The position numbers and the translations under genes were made by a program. Positions 22,472 to 32,659 of a stretch of 64,000 nucleotides of DNA are shown one piece after another; within the stretch, counting starts at the first letter, position 1, and each line of letters begins with the position of its first letter. The notes beneath the pieces are model-generated. The model did not search any database. It was not told the DNA's origin and saw only the letters and a list, made by a program, of their open reading frames with translations. This DNA comes from Malaya genurostris (lineage: Eukaryota; Arthropoda; Insecta; Diptera; Culicidae), in the NCBI RefSeq assembly GCF_030247185.1, contig NC_080570.1:144556641-144620640 (forward strand), read 5' to 3'.

Positions 22472-23841
22472 CTGCGTTTTATCTTCTTCGTCATTAGACT
22501 CAGTCTGATCGATCCTGGCCTGAATTTGGTCTACTCGCTTTTTTCGACAAGTCACGGAAAAATGACCTCTCAATCCACATGTATTACATGTACGATTAAT
22601 TGCGGGGCAAGGTGAATTCTTGTGAGCATGACGGTTGCACCTGGAACAGCGTTTCCTTCTTCCTTCGCCTCGATTGTCGCTACTATAACTGCGTTTTGTA
22701 AGTGACTTCGAACCTTCTTCACTTATTTGCCGCTTTCGATTCGAGTTGATTATTTTTTTTTTTCCATTTCTACTCACCGCTGCAACATTCAAGCTATCCT
22801 GCATTACAGTTTCGGCTTTATAGGCCTCTTCTCGCGTAGCAGATTGAACCAAAAAGTTTATGTCATGTCCATATGTTCTTGCCGCCTTAGCGAGATCACG
22901 ATTAGTCATTCCTTTTAACATTTGCGCTCGAACGAATCGCTCTTGATCCGATTCACTGTAGCCGCACAGTCTAACCTTTCCCATTAACCGTGCATGAAAT
23001 GAAACCACGGTTTCATTCTTTTCTTGGTGCATCCCGGAAAAAGCTTCGTGCTCTGCTGCTGTATCGATCATTGACCGCAAGTAACTTTCTATATTTCCTA
23101 CCAGAATCGAATAGCAGTTTGGATCCTCGAGACTGGGTCTTAGTTTTGCAGCTTGTACAATATTCTGTAATTGTTCTCCCATGGAGATATACAACAGTTG
23201 TGTACGACGGACGGGATCTCGTGCGTTGCTCAGTGAGGATGCTATTTCGAAATTTTCGATATAGCGACTCCACGTTTCCCACATTTTGTTTGCCGGTACG
23301 TTGGGGGGAAAAGGCTTTATGTGTTCCCAATGAATACTACCTGTCTCGGTTGAAATGGCTGAGTTTGCTGCATTACGAGCGCAACTCCAACTTTTATCAG
23401 CATCGTTGTTTAACAGAGGCCGTTGGTTTTTTGGGTGTAATGATTCCACTAACTGGGTCAATATTCTTTCCATACGATTGAGTCGTTCATTTGTGACTTC
23501 TTTATCGATGTTATAGGATACATCAGCATTGCGTGCATCCGATTCTGTAGAACTAGTTTGCAATGGAACAGAACTATTGCTGTTCTGAATCTCTGTTTGT
23601 CCCGACTTCTCGATTGTCGCAGGCATTCTGACGTCTTCTGATCCATCAGTGTCACTCTGTTCGGACTCACAAACTTCCGCTGAACCACTATGAGTTAGAA
23701 TGAACCAATGAACGAAGAGAGCAAAATAAATAGATTCATTTACACTTACGATTCGATGGACGAGGAAAGGATATCGCTCTCCATATCGGTGTCGTTTTCA
23801 TAATCACTCTCGCGAGGAGAAACCCAATCCGATCCTGACAT
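22466..23841 (-). CDS. gag: Ty3/Gypsy gag, copy 1 (two exons)
   Basis: The gag structural polyprotein forms the intracellular particle and binds RNA. The uninterrupted ORF from the ATG at 23626 gives 386 residues. It has a capsid-like helical middle (residues ~95-250, including WSRYIENFEIA and FHARLMGKVRLCGYSESDQERF). Two CCHC knuckles of form CX2CX4HX4C lie at ~327-340 and 347-360, followed by an acidic tail. The reading frame stays open upstream of that ATG to 23687, where a splice acceptor lies. A short acidic first exon (ATG at 23841, exon 23750-23841) joins it in frame through a 62-nt intron, giving 437 residues. Either start is possible; the spliced form explains the open upstream frame. 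Spliced onward through 22471, Gag-Pol would be 1469 residues. Confidence 0.85.
23688..23749 (-). other. Candidate gag 5' intron (62 nt)
   Basis: The donor is TC|GTAAGT and the acceptor CTAACTCATAG|TGG on the coding strand. The upstream exon (23750-23841) is 92 nt and the junction restores a Ser codon in the gag frame. If retained, TAA at 23748-23746, again inside the donor, ends translation after 31 residues. The same intron lies at 30103-30164 in the second unit. Confidence 0.68.
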
Positions 23842-23937
23842 GATTTAAACGTAAAATGTTTGAAGTCACCGTGCAAATTCTGCAACACAATGAAACAGAT
23901 GTTTTTAAATCATTCATTCTGACTATAATTTTTCGTT

Positions 23938-24000
23938 GCGAAGAAAAAAAAATAACAACGATGGACTCGTTGTCGTTGTTATGGTAACAACAAACTTCGC
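23938..24000 (-). other. Strong hairpin in the retroelement leader
   Basis: An inner perfect 10-bp stem, ATAACAACGA (23952-23961) with TCGTTGTTAT (23973-23982), sits inside an outer 6-bp stem GCGAAG/CTTCGC. It lies 97 bases upstream of the first gag ATG. It could be a packaging or dimerisation structure. The same hairpin is at 30353-30415. Confidence 0.5.
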
Positions 24001-24035
24001 GTTTCTATGGAAACTGTGAATTATTGATACCACGT

Positions 24036-24455
24036 GATCGTCCCGAATCATATGGCACATTTTCATTATTGGCGGTCGTCTCGAACAACGCCACTCTTGT
24101 CGCTTTGCGGTCATCCCGAACAACGCCACATTTGCCACTATACGGTCGTCTCGAACTTCGCTTGTAATTTTGTATCTTGTTAGTCGTCCCGACAAAGCTT
24201 TGCACATAAGAATTGTAGAAATTCTAGTATTACACCAGTTCGTTACTATGGTAACCATTAACTGTTTACGTTGTTAAGGTTACTGCATACTGTTGATATT
24301 TCATGGCCGTCCCGAACCATGCGACTTTTTTCCAACAACGGTGGTCATCCCGATCATCACCACAGGTGCACGCTAGCGGTCGTCTCGAACCACGCATTTT
24401 GATGGCGCCAGTTTTTTTTTTTGTATAGTAAATTGAAAATTGGTTGTCCCAATCC
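24036..24455 (-). repeat. Nine degenerate TTCGRGACGACC motifs in the leader (copy 1)
   Basis: On the + strand the unit is GGTCGTCYCGAAC. Copies begin at about 24036, 24074, 24109, 24144, 24183, 24305, 24343, 24378 and 24442, all in one orientation and mostly 35-39 bp apart. They sit between the primer-binding site and gag, the same location as the Su(Hw) insulator array of Drosophila gypsy, but the motif is different. A protein-binding array is a plausible role and is unproven. Confidence 0.75.
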
Positions 24456-24679
24456 AAATAATTTACTATATGCACGTGGTAAACGTTGCGAAAGCTATAC
24501 AAAAGCAAGTTCTTTTGTATCTAACCACGCTCGATACGTGTGCCCATTCTGGAGCATTCGTGGCACGGAAACTTTTGTTTCTTATTAATTTTTCTCATTT
24601 GATGTTGGGTGATCCTCATTTACAAAGCATTTATTTTATGTAAATGTTTCTTTTTATCGCAGGTTTTAAGACAGAATTG

Positions 24680-24694
24680 CTGCCATGGTCGCCA
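24680..24694 (-). other. Primer-binding site (middle)
   Basis: One base after the LTR the coding strand reads TGGCGACCATGGCAG. It starts with TGG as tRNA 3' CCA pairing requires. From memory it resembles, with mismatches, the tRNA-Arg site of the 412/mdg1 group, so the tRNA identity is uncertain. Confidence 0.65.
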
Positions 24695-24695
24695 A

Positions 24696-24857
24696 TGTGA
24701 ATTGCTAATATCTCCAGAGAATCACCCAACATACGGGACCAGTAAATATATGATTGGACTTACCTTGAAGACTGTCTGATTCCAAATGTGAGGCAACTCA
24801 CTGTTGATTCTTCTACGCGTTTATTCCAACGCCTTCTTTGATATATCATATCCCACA
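24696..24857 (-). repeat. LTR 2 (shared middle LTR)
   Basis: This 162-bp LTR matches LTR 1 and LTR 3 in all stretches I compared. It serves as the 5' LTR of the unit at 18.3-24.9 kb and the 3' LTR of the unit at 24.7-31.3 kb. Confidence 0.92.
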
Positions 24858-24873
24858 TTTCCCTTCTCCTCCC
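24858..24873 (-). other. Polypurine tract (second unit)
   Basis: The same GGGAGGAGAAGGGAAA abuts LTR 2 on the coding strand. Confidence 0.85.
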
Positions 24874-25109
24874 GGAAAAAAAATTAACATATCTTAATAT
24901 GTCATAATTTTTTATTTATTATTATTATTTAAAAAAAAACCATGAAATTGATGCAAATGGGAATTGAATCATGTGCAAATAATGTGAGACTCAAATATTG
25001 CCCTTTTTTATTTGTATTATGTTTTTACACCCTTGCTTATTAACGTCACTGTGATGTTCGAAAGTTTTGCAGGGCATACACATACATTTCCTGAAAATAA
25101 TTCTCTGAA

Positions 25110-25359
25110 CAGCGTTGCCAGGTCATTTTTCTAAAAATCAGTATTCGGCACAAAAATCTATCTGTATCATATCGGTATCAGAATCTCAGAAAGGACTCGT
25201 AGCAACCTTTTCTCCTGTCTATTTATGCTATCAACGAAAATCGGTATTTATCTGTACGATCTGTGAATTATCGGTATTTTGGGAGTACATATCTGTATTG
25301 CGGTATAGAGGTCAAATATTTGTATATATACCGATAAATCGGTATACCTGGCAACGTTA
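25110..25359. mobile_element. hAT-like MITE nested in the Gypsy element (copy 2)
   Basis: It is at the same position with the same 8-bp TCTCTGAA duplication as at 18692-18941. The MITE therefore entered an ancestor of both units. Confidence 0.85.
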
Positions 25360-25688
25360 TCTCTGAATGCGACCGAAAATGACAGTTAATGACAACTGTC
25401 GTTTATTCAATGTAAAATGTTAACGGTTAATAAACAGTTTCGCGTCTGCTGCTTATTTTTCAATAAAGGTTAGTTTATTTATTTATTATTTAGTATATAT
25501 TTTTTTTCGTTACTAGGTTTCTTCGAGTAGTATTCTGATAGTGGGAATCACAATATATTTGTATATACAAATAACGAAGGAAATATGCAATCTGAGAAAA
25601 AAAAAAAAAAAAAAAAAGAAATGGAATACAAAAATGTTTTTTTCGTACACCAGAAACGTATGTATTTTTCCTTATTTTACTTTTTTTT

Positions 25689-28600
25689 TTAGCCGTTCAT
25701 CTTTTGAACCTTATGATAAGCCATTTCTTTTTCAATTACTAAAACATAATTCCGTAAGTAATCCGGAACTTTATGTTCTCTACTCGGTCGAATTTGTTTT
25801 TCCAATACATTCTGTTTTTGTTTTTCTTTTCCCCGCCATAAGCCAACTTTTTTTGTCTGGGAAACGTGTCGTCTTAATATTTGACCTTCCTTATCGCTTA
25901 AGAGCAGATTACCGTTTGTTTCTTTTAACACCGTGTAACGTTTTGTACTAAATCTTGAATCTCCTTTAGCGCGTGTAATTCGTTCGATAATTACGTTATC
26001 CCCTGGCAGAATTTTACACTTCCTTGCGCAGCGTTTTGTGTCTTCGCGATATTTTGCCTGTAATTTGGCTTTTTTATCCAATGCGTCTAATAATTTTTCA
26101 TTGTGATTAGTCCTAGTGTGACAAAGAAGAGGAAGACCACGCTTGATCTTACGACCAAGCATTACTTCTTCCGGTGGAATTTTGGTAATTGCATGGGATG
26201 CTGCGTTGTGAGCATTGATCGCGTCTTGTAGTTCTATCTGGAAGTTTGTTCCATTAGCAGATGCTATAGCCATTGCTTTGTTAATAATTTTCATATAGTT
26301 TTCAACAAGACCATTTTGTTGAGGAAACAATGGTGTTGAATATATAGTGTTAATTCCTCTCTCTGTGCAATAGTTTCTATAGTCTTCTCCACTGAACGGA
26401 GGACCGTTATCTGTTTTAATGCTTTTTGGAAACCCTTCTCTTTGAAAAATTTCTTCAAGGATGCGCTTAGTGATTTCGAAACAAGTAGACTTTACTGCTC
26501 GAGCGATTAAATATCGAGAGCGATAGTCCACTATAACTAAAACAGAAATCCCCCCGAATCTTTGATACGGTCCGTTAAAATCCAGCGCTATAGTTTCCCA
26601 TACTGTTTTCGGGGCCAAAATTCTGTTCATCGGAGTCGGTTTTTCTGGTCTGCCGTTAACTGCACATACTTCGCAAGACGATACCCATTTTTCTGCATCA
26701 GTTGGCATACCTGGCCACCATACACGCTCTCGCAATATACTCTTCAGCTTGGCCGCTAGTGGGTGCCCTGTATGGGATACCTCTAACGTTTTTTCCCGGA
26801 GTTTTAGAGGTATTACTGCACAGCCATTTTTAGTGATGATACCATCATGAATTGAAAGATCAGTCGATACTAATTGAAATCTTCGAAGGTGTTTTGGCCA
26901 TTTACCGGATTCTAGTGCAATGGCTACTTGTTGTAACTGCTCATCACCTGCAGTTGCTTCTTTCAGTTCTTGTTCAGTAAGAAATTTTACAGAGTTAGCT
27001 TCTAGTGTTGCTACTTCCCAGGGGCTATTATCTTCTTCAAATGGTCCATCAATACCATCATATAACCGTGATGATGGATCAGCTATATTATCTCTGCCCC
27101 GTACGTATTCCACTGTGTAGCTATATGGACTCAATCTTAGTGCCCATCCGTCTGCTCTGGTCAAAGCTCTTTTCGAATCTTCGCGCTGCCGTTCCAAGAT
27201 AAACGTTATTCCTTTTGCATCGGTGCGTAGCACAAAATCTCTTCCGAGAAGAAAGTACGAAAACCGTTCAACACCCCACACAGCGCCCAGTGCTTCTCGT
27301 TGGTTTTGTGCATATTTTTTTTCTGTTGTTGTTAAAGCTTTGGATGCAAAACTGATTATGCGAGGTGTTTTATATTTATTTTCCTGAACCAGTACAGCTC
27401 CAAGCGCAACAGGAGAAGCATCTGTGTATAGCACAGTTTTGTCATTTTCTGAAAAATAACCCAGTGTGTTGGTACAATGGATGATCTTTTCTTTAGTGCA
27501 CTCGAACGCTTTCTTTTGCTCCAATCCCCATTTCCAGGTATTCGTTGTAGCGACAGCCCATAATGGACTAGTAATGTCAGAAAATTGCTTAATATAAGGA
27601 CTTATGAATGACGCAAGGCCGAGAAAGCTTCGTAATTCGGATGCAGTAGCAGGTTGTCGAAACTTCTGTATGTCTCTTATTTTGCTTTCATTAATATGGA
27701 AGCCATTTTGATCTAACACATGACCCAAAAAATCGATACACGTCTTATCCAGTTCACATTTTGCCATATTTAGTGTTAAATTGTTTGCTCGAAGTATTTG
27801 TAATACTTGCGCAACGGTGTTACGAAGTTCGATTAAATTTTCTGCATATACGAGAAAATCATCGATGTAAATTATGATATTTTTCACCTCCTTCAAAATT
27901 CTTGTCATTTCTCTTTGGAAGATTTCAGGAGCGCAATTGACACCAAACATGAGCCTGGTGAATCGATACATTCCGCTTTCAGAAATGAATGTTGTCAGTT
28001 CTCGAGATTCTTTTGACAATTCAAGATGATAAAAGGCACTAGTTAAATCCAATTTGGAAAAATATTTAGCTCCATGCAGTTTTACTTTCATCTCATCAAT
28101 TAGTGGAAGTCGAAAGTATTCTCGTTTGATTGCCTTATTTGGGGCGCGCATGTTTACTACTAAGCGGAAATCCCCCTTTCCTTTTGCAACAGCTGACATT
28201 CCACTGATCCACTCTGGTGCATGTTTGACTTTTTCAATTATGCCTTGCGATTCCATGCATTGCAAACGTTTCCTTGCTCCCTCTCGATAAGCTGCCGGAA
28301 CATTGTAATACGCATTTCTTACTGGAGGGATTGATTTATCAATGCTGAACTTTACTTTTACATTTGGCATTTTTGGAAATAACTCGCTTGGACATGATTT
28401 CTCGCAATTGTTCACGGAAGCTCCAACTAGTAACAAACGCATGTCACTTGCAGTTGATCTACCAAGAAGTGAACGACGTCCCTCATTAATGACTACGAAT
28501 TCGGCAAGCACTGGTGGTTTTCCTACTGTAACTGGTTCTATTTTAGCTCTGAATACGACAGCAACTTTCATTGGTTGCGATGAGGCGTAGGCTCGTAAAT

Positions 28601-28790
28601 TTTGATGCTCTGTAATTTTAATTGGTTCTAATTTTACAATTCCTAGTTCATATTTCTCTTTTAACTGAATCCAGTCGTTCCCGCCAATGACATTTACATC
28701 TGATCCAGAGTCGATTAAAAACTTAATAATGCAAGCTTCACCTACACGGCAATCAACTATTACGTCATTGATCGAGAGACTATTTACTTG
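25689..28790 (-). CDS. pol: Ty3/Gypsy pol exon, copy 2
   Basis: This is the same exon as at 19274-22375, shifted by 6415 bp. The predicted protein over the 960 codons from the ATG at 28571 is identical to copy 1. Protease, RT (YIDD), RNase H and integrase motifs are all intact. The upstream acceptor TTCTTGTAG|CAAG lies at 28791. Both units therefore look coding-competent, consistent with a very recent origin. Confidence 0.92.
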   Translation of the reverse strand, partial: QVNSLSINDVIVDCRVGEACIIKFLIDSGSDVNVIGGNDWIQLKEKYELGIVKLEPIKITEHQNLRAYASSQPMKVAVVFRAKIEPVTVGKPPVLAEFVVINEGRRSLLGRSTASDMRLLLVGASVNNCEKSCPSELFPKMPNVKVKFSIDKSIPPVRNAYYNVPAAYREGARKRLQCMESQGIIEKVKHAPEWISGMSAVAKGKGDFRLVVNMRAPNKAIKREYFRLPLIDEMKVKLHGAKYFSKLDLTSAFYHLELSKESRELTTFISESGMYRFTRLMFGVNCAPEIFQREMTRILKEVKNIIIYIDDFLVYAENLIELRNTVAQVLQILRANNLTLNMAKCELDKTCIDFLGHVLDQNGFHINESKIRDIQKFRQPATASELRSFLGLASFISPYIKQFSDITSPLWAVATTNTWKWGLEQKKAFECTKEKIIHCTNTLGYFSENDKTVLYTDASPVALGAVLVQENKYKTPRIISFASKALTTTEKKYAQNQREALGAVWGVERFSYFLLGRDFVLRTDAKGITFILERQREDSKRALTRADGWALRLSPYSYTVEYVRGRDNIADPSSRLYDGIDGPFEEDNSPWEVATLEANSVKFLTEQELKEATAGDEQLQQVAIALESGKWPKHLRRFQLVSTDLSIHDGIITKNGCAVIPLKLREKTLEVSHTGHPLAAKLKSILRERVWWPGMPTDAEKWVSSCEVCAVNGRPEKPTPMNRILAPKTVWETIALDFNGPYQRFGGISVLVIVDYRSRYLIARAVKSTCFEITKRILEEIFQREGFPKSIKTDNGPPFSGEDYRNYCTERGINTIYSTPLFPQQNGLVENYMKIINKAMAIASANGTNFQIELQDAINAHNAASHAITKIPPEEVMLGRKIKRGLPLLCHTRTNHNEKLLDALDKKAKLQAKYREDTKRCARKCKILPGDNVIIERITRAKGDSRFSTKRYTVLKETNGNLLLSDKEGQILRRHVSQTKKVGLWRGKEKQKQNVLEKQIRPSREHKVPDYLRNYVLVIEKEMAYHKVQKMNG

Positions 28791-28886
28791 CTACAAGAAT
28801 TGGGGTGAGAGCAGCCAACAAAAAAATGAGAAACAAGTTACTAACTACTTGATATTCTTTATTTTATTATAGTTAAATATTCATAC
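28791..28886 (-). other. Candidate gag/pol border intron, copy 2 (96 nt)
   Basis: The donor, acceptor and stop-in-donor arrangement are the same as at 22376-22471. Confidence 0.7.
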
Positions 28887-30256
28887 CTGCGTTTTATCTT
28901 CTTCGTCATTAGACTCAGTCTGATCGATCCTGGCCTGAATTTGGTCTACTCGCTTTTTTCGACAAGTCACGGAAAAATGACCTCTCAATCCACATGTATT
29001 ACATGTACGATTAATTGCGGGGCAAGGTGAATTCTTGTGAGCATGACGGTTGCACCTGGAACAGCGTTTCCTTCTTCCTTCGCCTCGATTGTCGCTACTA
29101 TAACTGCGTTTTGTAAGTGACTTCGAACCTTCTTCACTTATTTGCCGCTTTCGATTCGAGTTGATTATTTTTTTTTTTCCATTTCTACTCACCGCTGCAA
29201 CATTCAAGCTATCCTGCATTACAGTTTCGGCTTTATAGGCCTCTTCTCGCGTAGCAGATTGAACCAAAAAGTTTATGTCATGTCCATATGTTCTTGCCGC
29301 CTTAGCGAGATCACGATTAGTCATTCCTTTTAACATTTGCGCTCGAACGAATCGCTCTTGATCCGATTCACTGTAGCCGCACAGTCTAACCTTTCCCATT
29401 AACCGTGCATGAAATGAAACCACGGTTTCATTCTTTTCTTGGTGCATCCCGGAAAAAGCTTCGTGCTCTGCTGCTGTATCGATCATTGACCGCAAGTAAC
29501 TTTCTATATTTCCTACCAGAATCGAATAGCAGTTTGGATCCTCGAGACTGGGTCTTAGTTTTGCAGCTTGTACAATATTCTGTAATTGTTCTCCCATGGA
29601 GATATACAACAGTTGTGTACGACGGACGGGATCTCGTGCGTTGCTCAGTGAGGATGCTATTTCGAAATTTTCGATATAGCGACTCCACGTTTCCCACATT
29701 TTGTTTGCCGGTACGTTGGGGGGAAAAGGCTTTATGTGTTCCCAATGAATACTACCTGTCTCGGTTGAAATGGCTGAGTTTGCTGCATTACGAGCGCAAC
29801 TCCAACTTTTATCAGCATCGTTGTTTAACAGAGGCCGTTGGTTTTTTGGGTGTAATGATTCCACTAACTGGGTCAATATTCTTTCCATACGATTGAGTCG
29901 TTCATTTGTGACTTCTTTATCGATGTTATAGGATACATCAGCATTGCGTGCATCCGATTCTGTAGAACTAGTTTGCAATGGAACAGAACTATTGCTGTTC
30001 TGAATCTCTGTTTGTCCCGACTTCTCGATTGTCGCAGGCATTCTGACGTCTTCTGATCCATCAGTGTCACTCTGTTCGGACTCACAAACTTCCGCTGAAC
30101 CACTATGAGTTAGAATGAACCAATGAACGAAGAGAGCAAAATAAATAGATTCATTTACACTTACGATTCGATGGACGAGGAAAGGATATCGCTCTCCATA
30201 TCGGTGTCGTTTTCATAATCACTCTCGCGAGGAGAAACCCAATCCGATCCTGACAT
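28881..30256 (-). CDS. gag: Ty3/Gypsy gag, copy 2 (two exons)
   Basis: It is identical in predicted protein to copy 1: the 386-codon ORF from the ATG at 30041 has two CCHC knuckles. The alternative first exon is 30165-30256 with a 62-nt intron at 30103-30164. The stop TGA lies in the next donor. Confidence 0.85.
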
Positions 30257-30450
30257 GATTTAAACGTAAAATGTTTGAAGTCACCGTGCAAATTCTGCAA
30301 CACAATGAAACAGATGTTTTTAAATCATTCATTCTGACTATAATTTTTCGTTGCGAAGAAAAAAAAATAACAACGATGGACTCGTTGTCGTTGTTATGGT
30401 AACAACAAACTTCGCGTTTCTATGGAAACTGTGAATTATTGATACCACGT

Positions 30451-30870
30451 GATCGTCCCGAATCATATGGCACATTTTCATTATTGGCGGTCGTCTCGAA
30501 CAACGCCACTCTTGTCGCTTTGCGGTCATCCCGAACAACGCCACATTTGCCACTATACGGTCGTCTCGAACTTCGCTTGTAATTTTGTATCTTGTTAGTC
30601 GTCCCGACAAAGCTTTGCACATAAGAATTGTAGAAATTCTAGTATTACACCAGTTCGTTACTATGGTAACCATTAACTGTTTACGTTGTTAAGGTTACTG
30701 CATACTGTTGATATTTCATGGCCGTCCCGAACCATGCGACTTTTTTCCAACAACGGTGGTCATCCCGATCATCACCACAGGTGCACGCTAGCGGTCGTCT
30801 CGAACCACGCATTTTGATGGCGCCAGTTTTTTTTTTTGTATAGTAAATTGAAAATTGGTTGTCCCAATCC
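30451..30870 (-). repeat. Degenerate TTCGRGACGACC motifs in the leader (copy 2)
   Basis: The same nine-motif array as at 24036-24455, shifted by 6415 bp, between gag and the 5' LTR. Confidence 0.75.
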
Positions 30871-31094
30871 AAATAATTTACTATATGCACGTGGTAAACG
30901 TTGCGAAAGCTATACAAAAGCAAGTTCTTTTGTATCTAACCACGCTCGATACGTGTGCCCATTCTGGAGCATTCGTGGCACGGAAACTTTTGTTTCTTAT
31001 TAATTTTTCTCATTTGATGTTGGGTGATCCTCATTTACAAAGCATTTATTTTATGTAAATGTTTCTTTTTATCGCAGGTTTTAAGACAGAATTG

Positions 31095-31109
31095 CTGCCA
31101 TGGTCGCCA
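31095..31109 (-). other. Primer-binding site (outer)
   Basis: TGGCGACCATGGCAG, one base from LTR 3, is identical to the middle site. Confidence 0.65.
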
Positions 31110-31110
31110 A

Positions 31111-31272
31111 TGTGAATTGCTAATATCTCCAGAGAATCACCCAACATACGGGACCAGTAAATATATGATTGGACTTACCTTGAAGACTGTCTGATTCCAA
31201 ATGTGAGGCAACTCACTGTTGATTCTTCTACGCGTTTATTCCAACGCCTTCTTTGATATATCATATCCCACA
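31111..31272 (-). repeat. LTR 3 (5' LTR of the upstream unit)
   Basis: 162 bp, TG...CA, followed directly by the right CAGCT target duplication at 31273-31277. Its splice donor CAAG|GTAAGT would start an intron at 31178. Confidence 0.92.
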
Positions 31273-31277
31273 CAGCT

Positions 31278-32659
31278 GAAACTAGCGGTAGCCCGAGTTT
31301 AGTAAGGATTTTAATTATACATGTAACATCGCAGATCAGCTTGTCTTGAGTTTATCTCTAATATTGTATTTTATTGCATCTGATAATTCTATATATGTGA
31401 ATTGGTGCAACTTATTTGTACTAAGTTCCTAATCTTTTGAAGCGTTTTATTCCTGGTGGGACAACAGCTTGCTCAAATCGATACTGGATAACGATTTGCA
31501 TTGCATTAGTTTTGCTACACTTAGTCTGGATCCCTTCTTTAAGATTCTTGGAAGCAAGATTAGATTAAAATATTATGCTTTATTCAACTAAATAAATTTC
31601 TAACTATTCAATTAGATTACACGATTATTGTTTGGTTCAATAATAGGGTCTGAGGGATTATGCCGAAAGATAGTTCTTTGTATTTATCCAAATTTAATGA
31701 AAAATAATTATCTATGATTATCATCATAACACAACTTTATACAGAATTTATTTAGGCGCCACCGTGTTGTTCGTATGTAAATGGAGATTTCAGTATGCAA
31801 ACTACCCGTTGACAAATTAAAACACTTTCAAACTTTTTCGAATCAAGTTAAATGAGGAAAATTTATCAATAATTGGGTCATTGGCTCGTGAAAATAGATC
31901 AATTCAATCCAATCTTTCAATGGTATGCAATTGAAATGCTTAAATGACGTTACCGCATAAGTTTAAGTTAAATATTTACGAATCGATTGGTAGTTGAATT
32001 ATATAAATTCATCAAAAATGATTGAGTTCTAAGCGTTCAAAATTATGATATAAAAAGATTACGCGATTATTTTTGCATTTTTTTAAACTGACACCCAGCC
32101 TCATACAGTGGAGAGTTAGCAAAAGCGACAATCCAACGAACGCATATACAATCTATGTTAGTCATCACCTCACTGGACGAGCTACTTGTTTCATTCGCAG
32201 TCAAGCATCAACTGAAATCAAGAAATGATTTGCAGCATATATTTATAGATTCTTCTTCGAACTACGCAGAATGATTCGGTGTTTTTACGCATGACGCAAA
32301 GCCTCCTATGCCGAACAAGAAAATGACATCAATTTGGTCAGCTGGGATTGGTGGATGAAAACATAAGTCAATTCTAACCATTTTTTCAACAGTATGCTAT
32401 TGAAATACTGAAACGACGTTGTCATACATGTTTAAGTTAAAAGTTTCCAAAACGATTGGTTGTTAAATTATATCAATCCATTATCAAATGACTGAGTTAT
32501 TACCGTTCAAAATTATGACGAAAAAAGGGTAACGCGGCTATTATTGAAACTTTTAATTGACCCCCGGCCCCGTATAGTGAAGAGTAAGGCATTTTAATGC
32601 CAAAAATGTCTCCAATGGCAAGGTCAGTATAAAATTGTTCATGGAGAAAACTGTACCGA
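31278..32659. repeat. Non-coding with a diverged direct duplication
   Basis: About 31895-32115 recurs directly, with visible divergence, at about 32365-32590. Shared phrases include GTTCAAAATTATGA and GTTTAAGTTAAA. Period ~470 bp. No gene is visible. Confidence 0.5.

Larger units (their letters stand above)
23880..24763 (-). other. Candidate leader intron from LTR donor to pre-gag acceptor
   Basis: The LTR has a consensus donor CAAG|GTAAGT (intron from 24763). A good acceptor TTTCATTGTGTTGCAG|A ends at 23880, 38 bases before the first gag ATG. Splicing would remove the primer-binding site, the repeat array and the hairpin from mRNA while full-length RNA keeps them. The equivalent in the other unit is 30295-31178. 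This is inferred from splice motifs only. Confidence 0.45.
18278..31272 (-). mobile_element. Tandem Ty3/Gypsy dimer: LTR-internal-LTR-internal-LTR
   Basis: Three 162-bp LTRs (18278-18439, 24696-24857, 31111-31272) alternate with two nearly identical ~6.25 kb internal regions coding on the minus strand. The period is 6418 then 6415 bp. The 3-bp difference is the length of one A-run (24 A at 19179-19202, 21 A at 25597-25617). Each unit has a primer-binding site, gag, protease-RT-RNase H-integrase and a polypurine tract. No env is present. The C-terminal module after integrase (GDNVIIERI...RRHVSQTKKV) suggests a Mag-like lineage, which is a tentative placement. Confidence 0.93.

Noticed and set aside
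19274..31272. Env gene or endogenous retrovirus
   Set aside because: No ORF with a signal peptide or fusion-type region exists between pol and the 3' LTR. Only a MITE and non-coding sequence are there.
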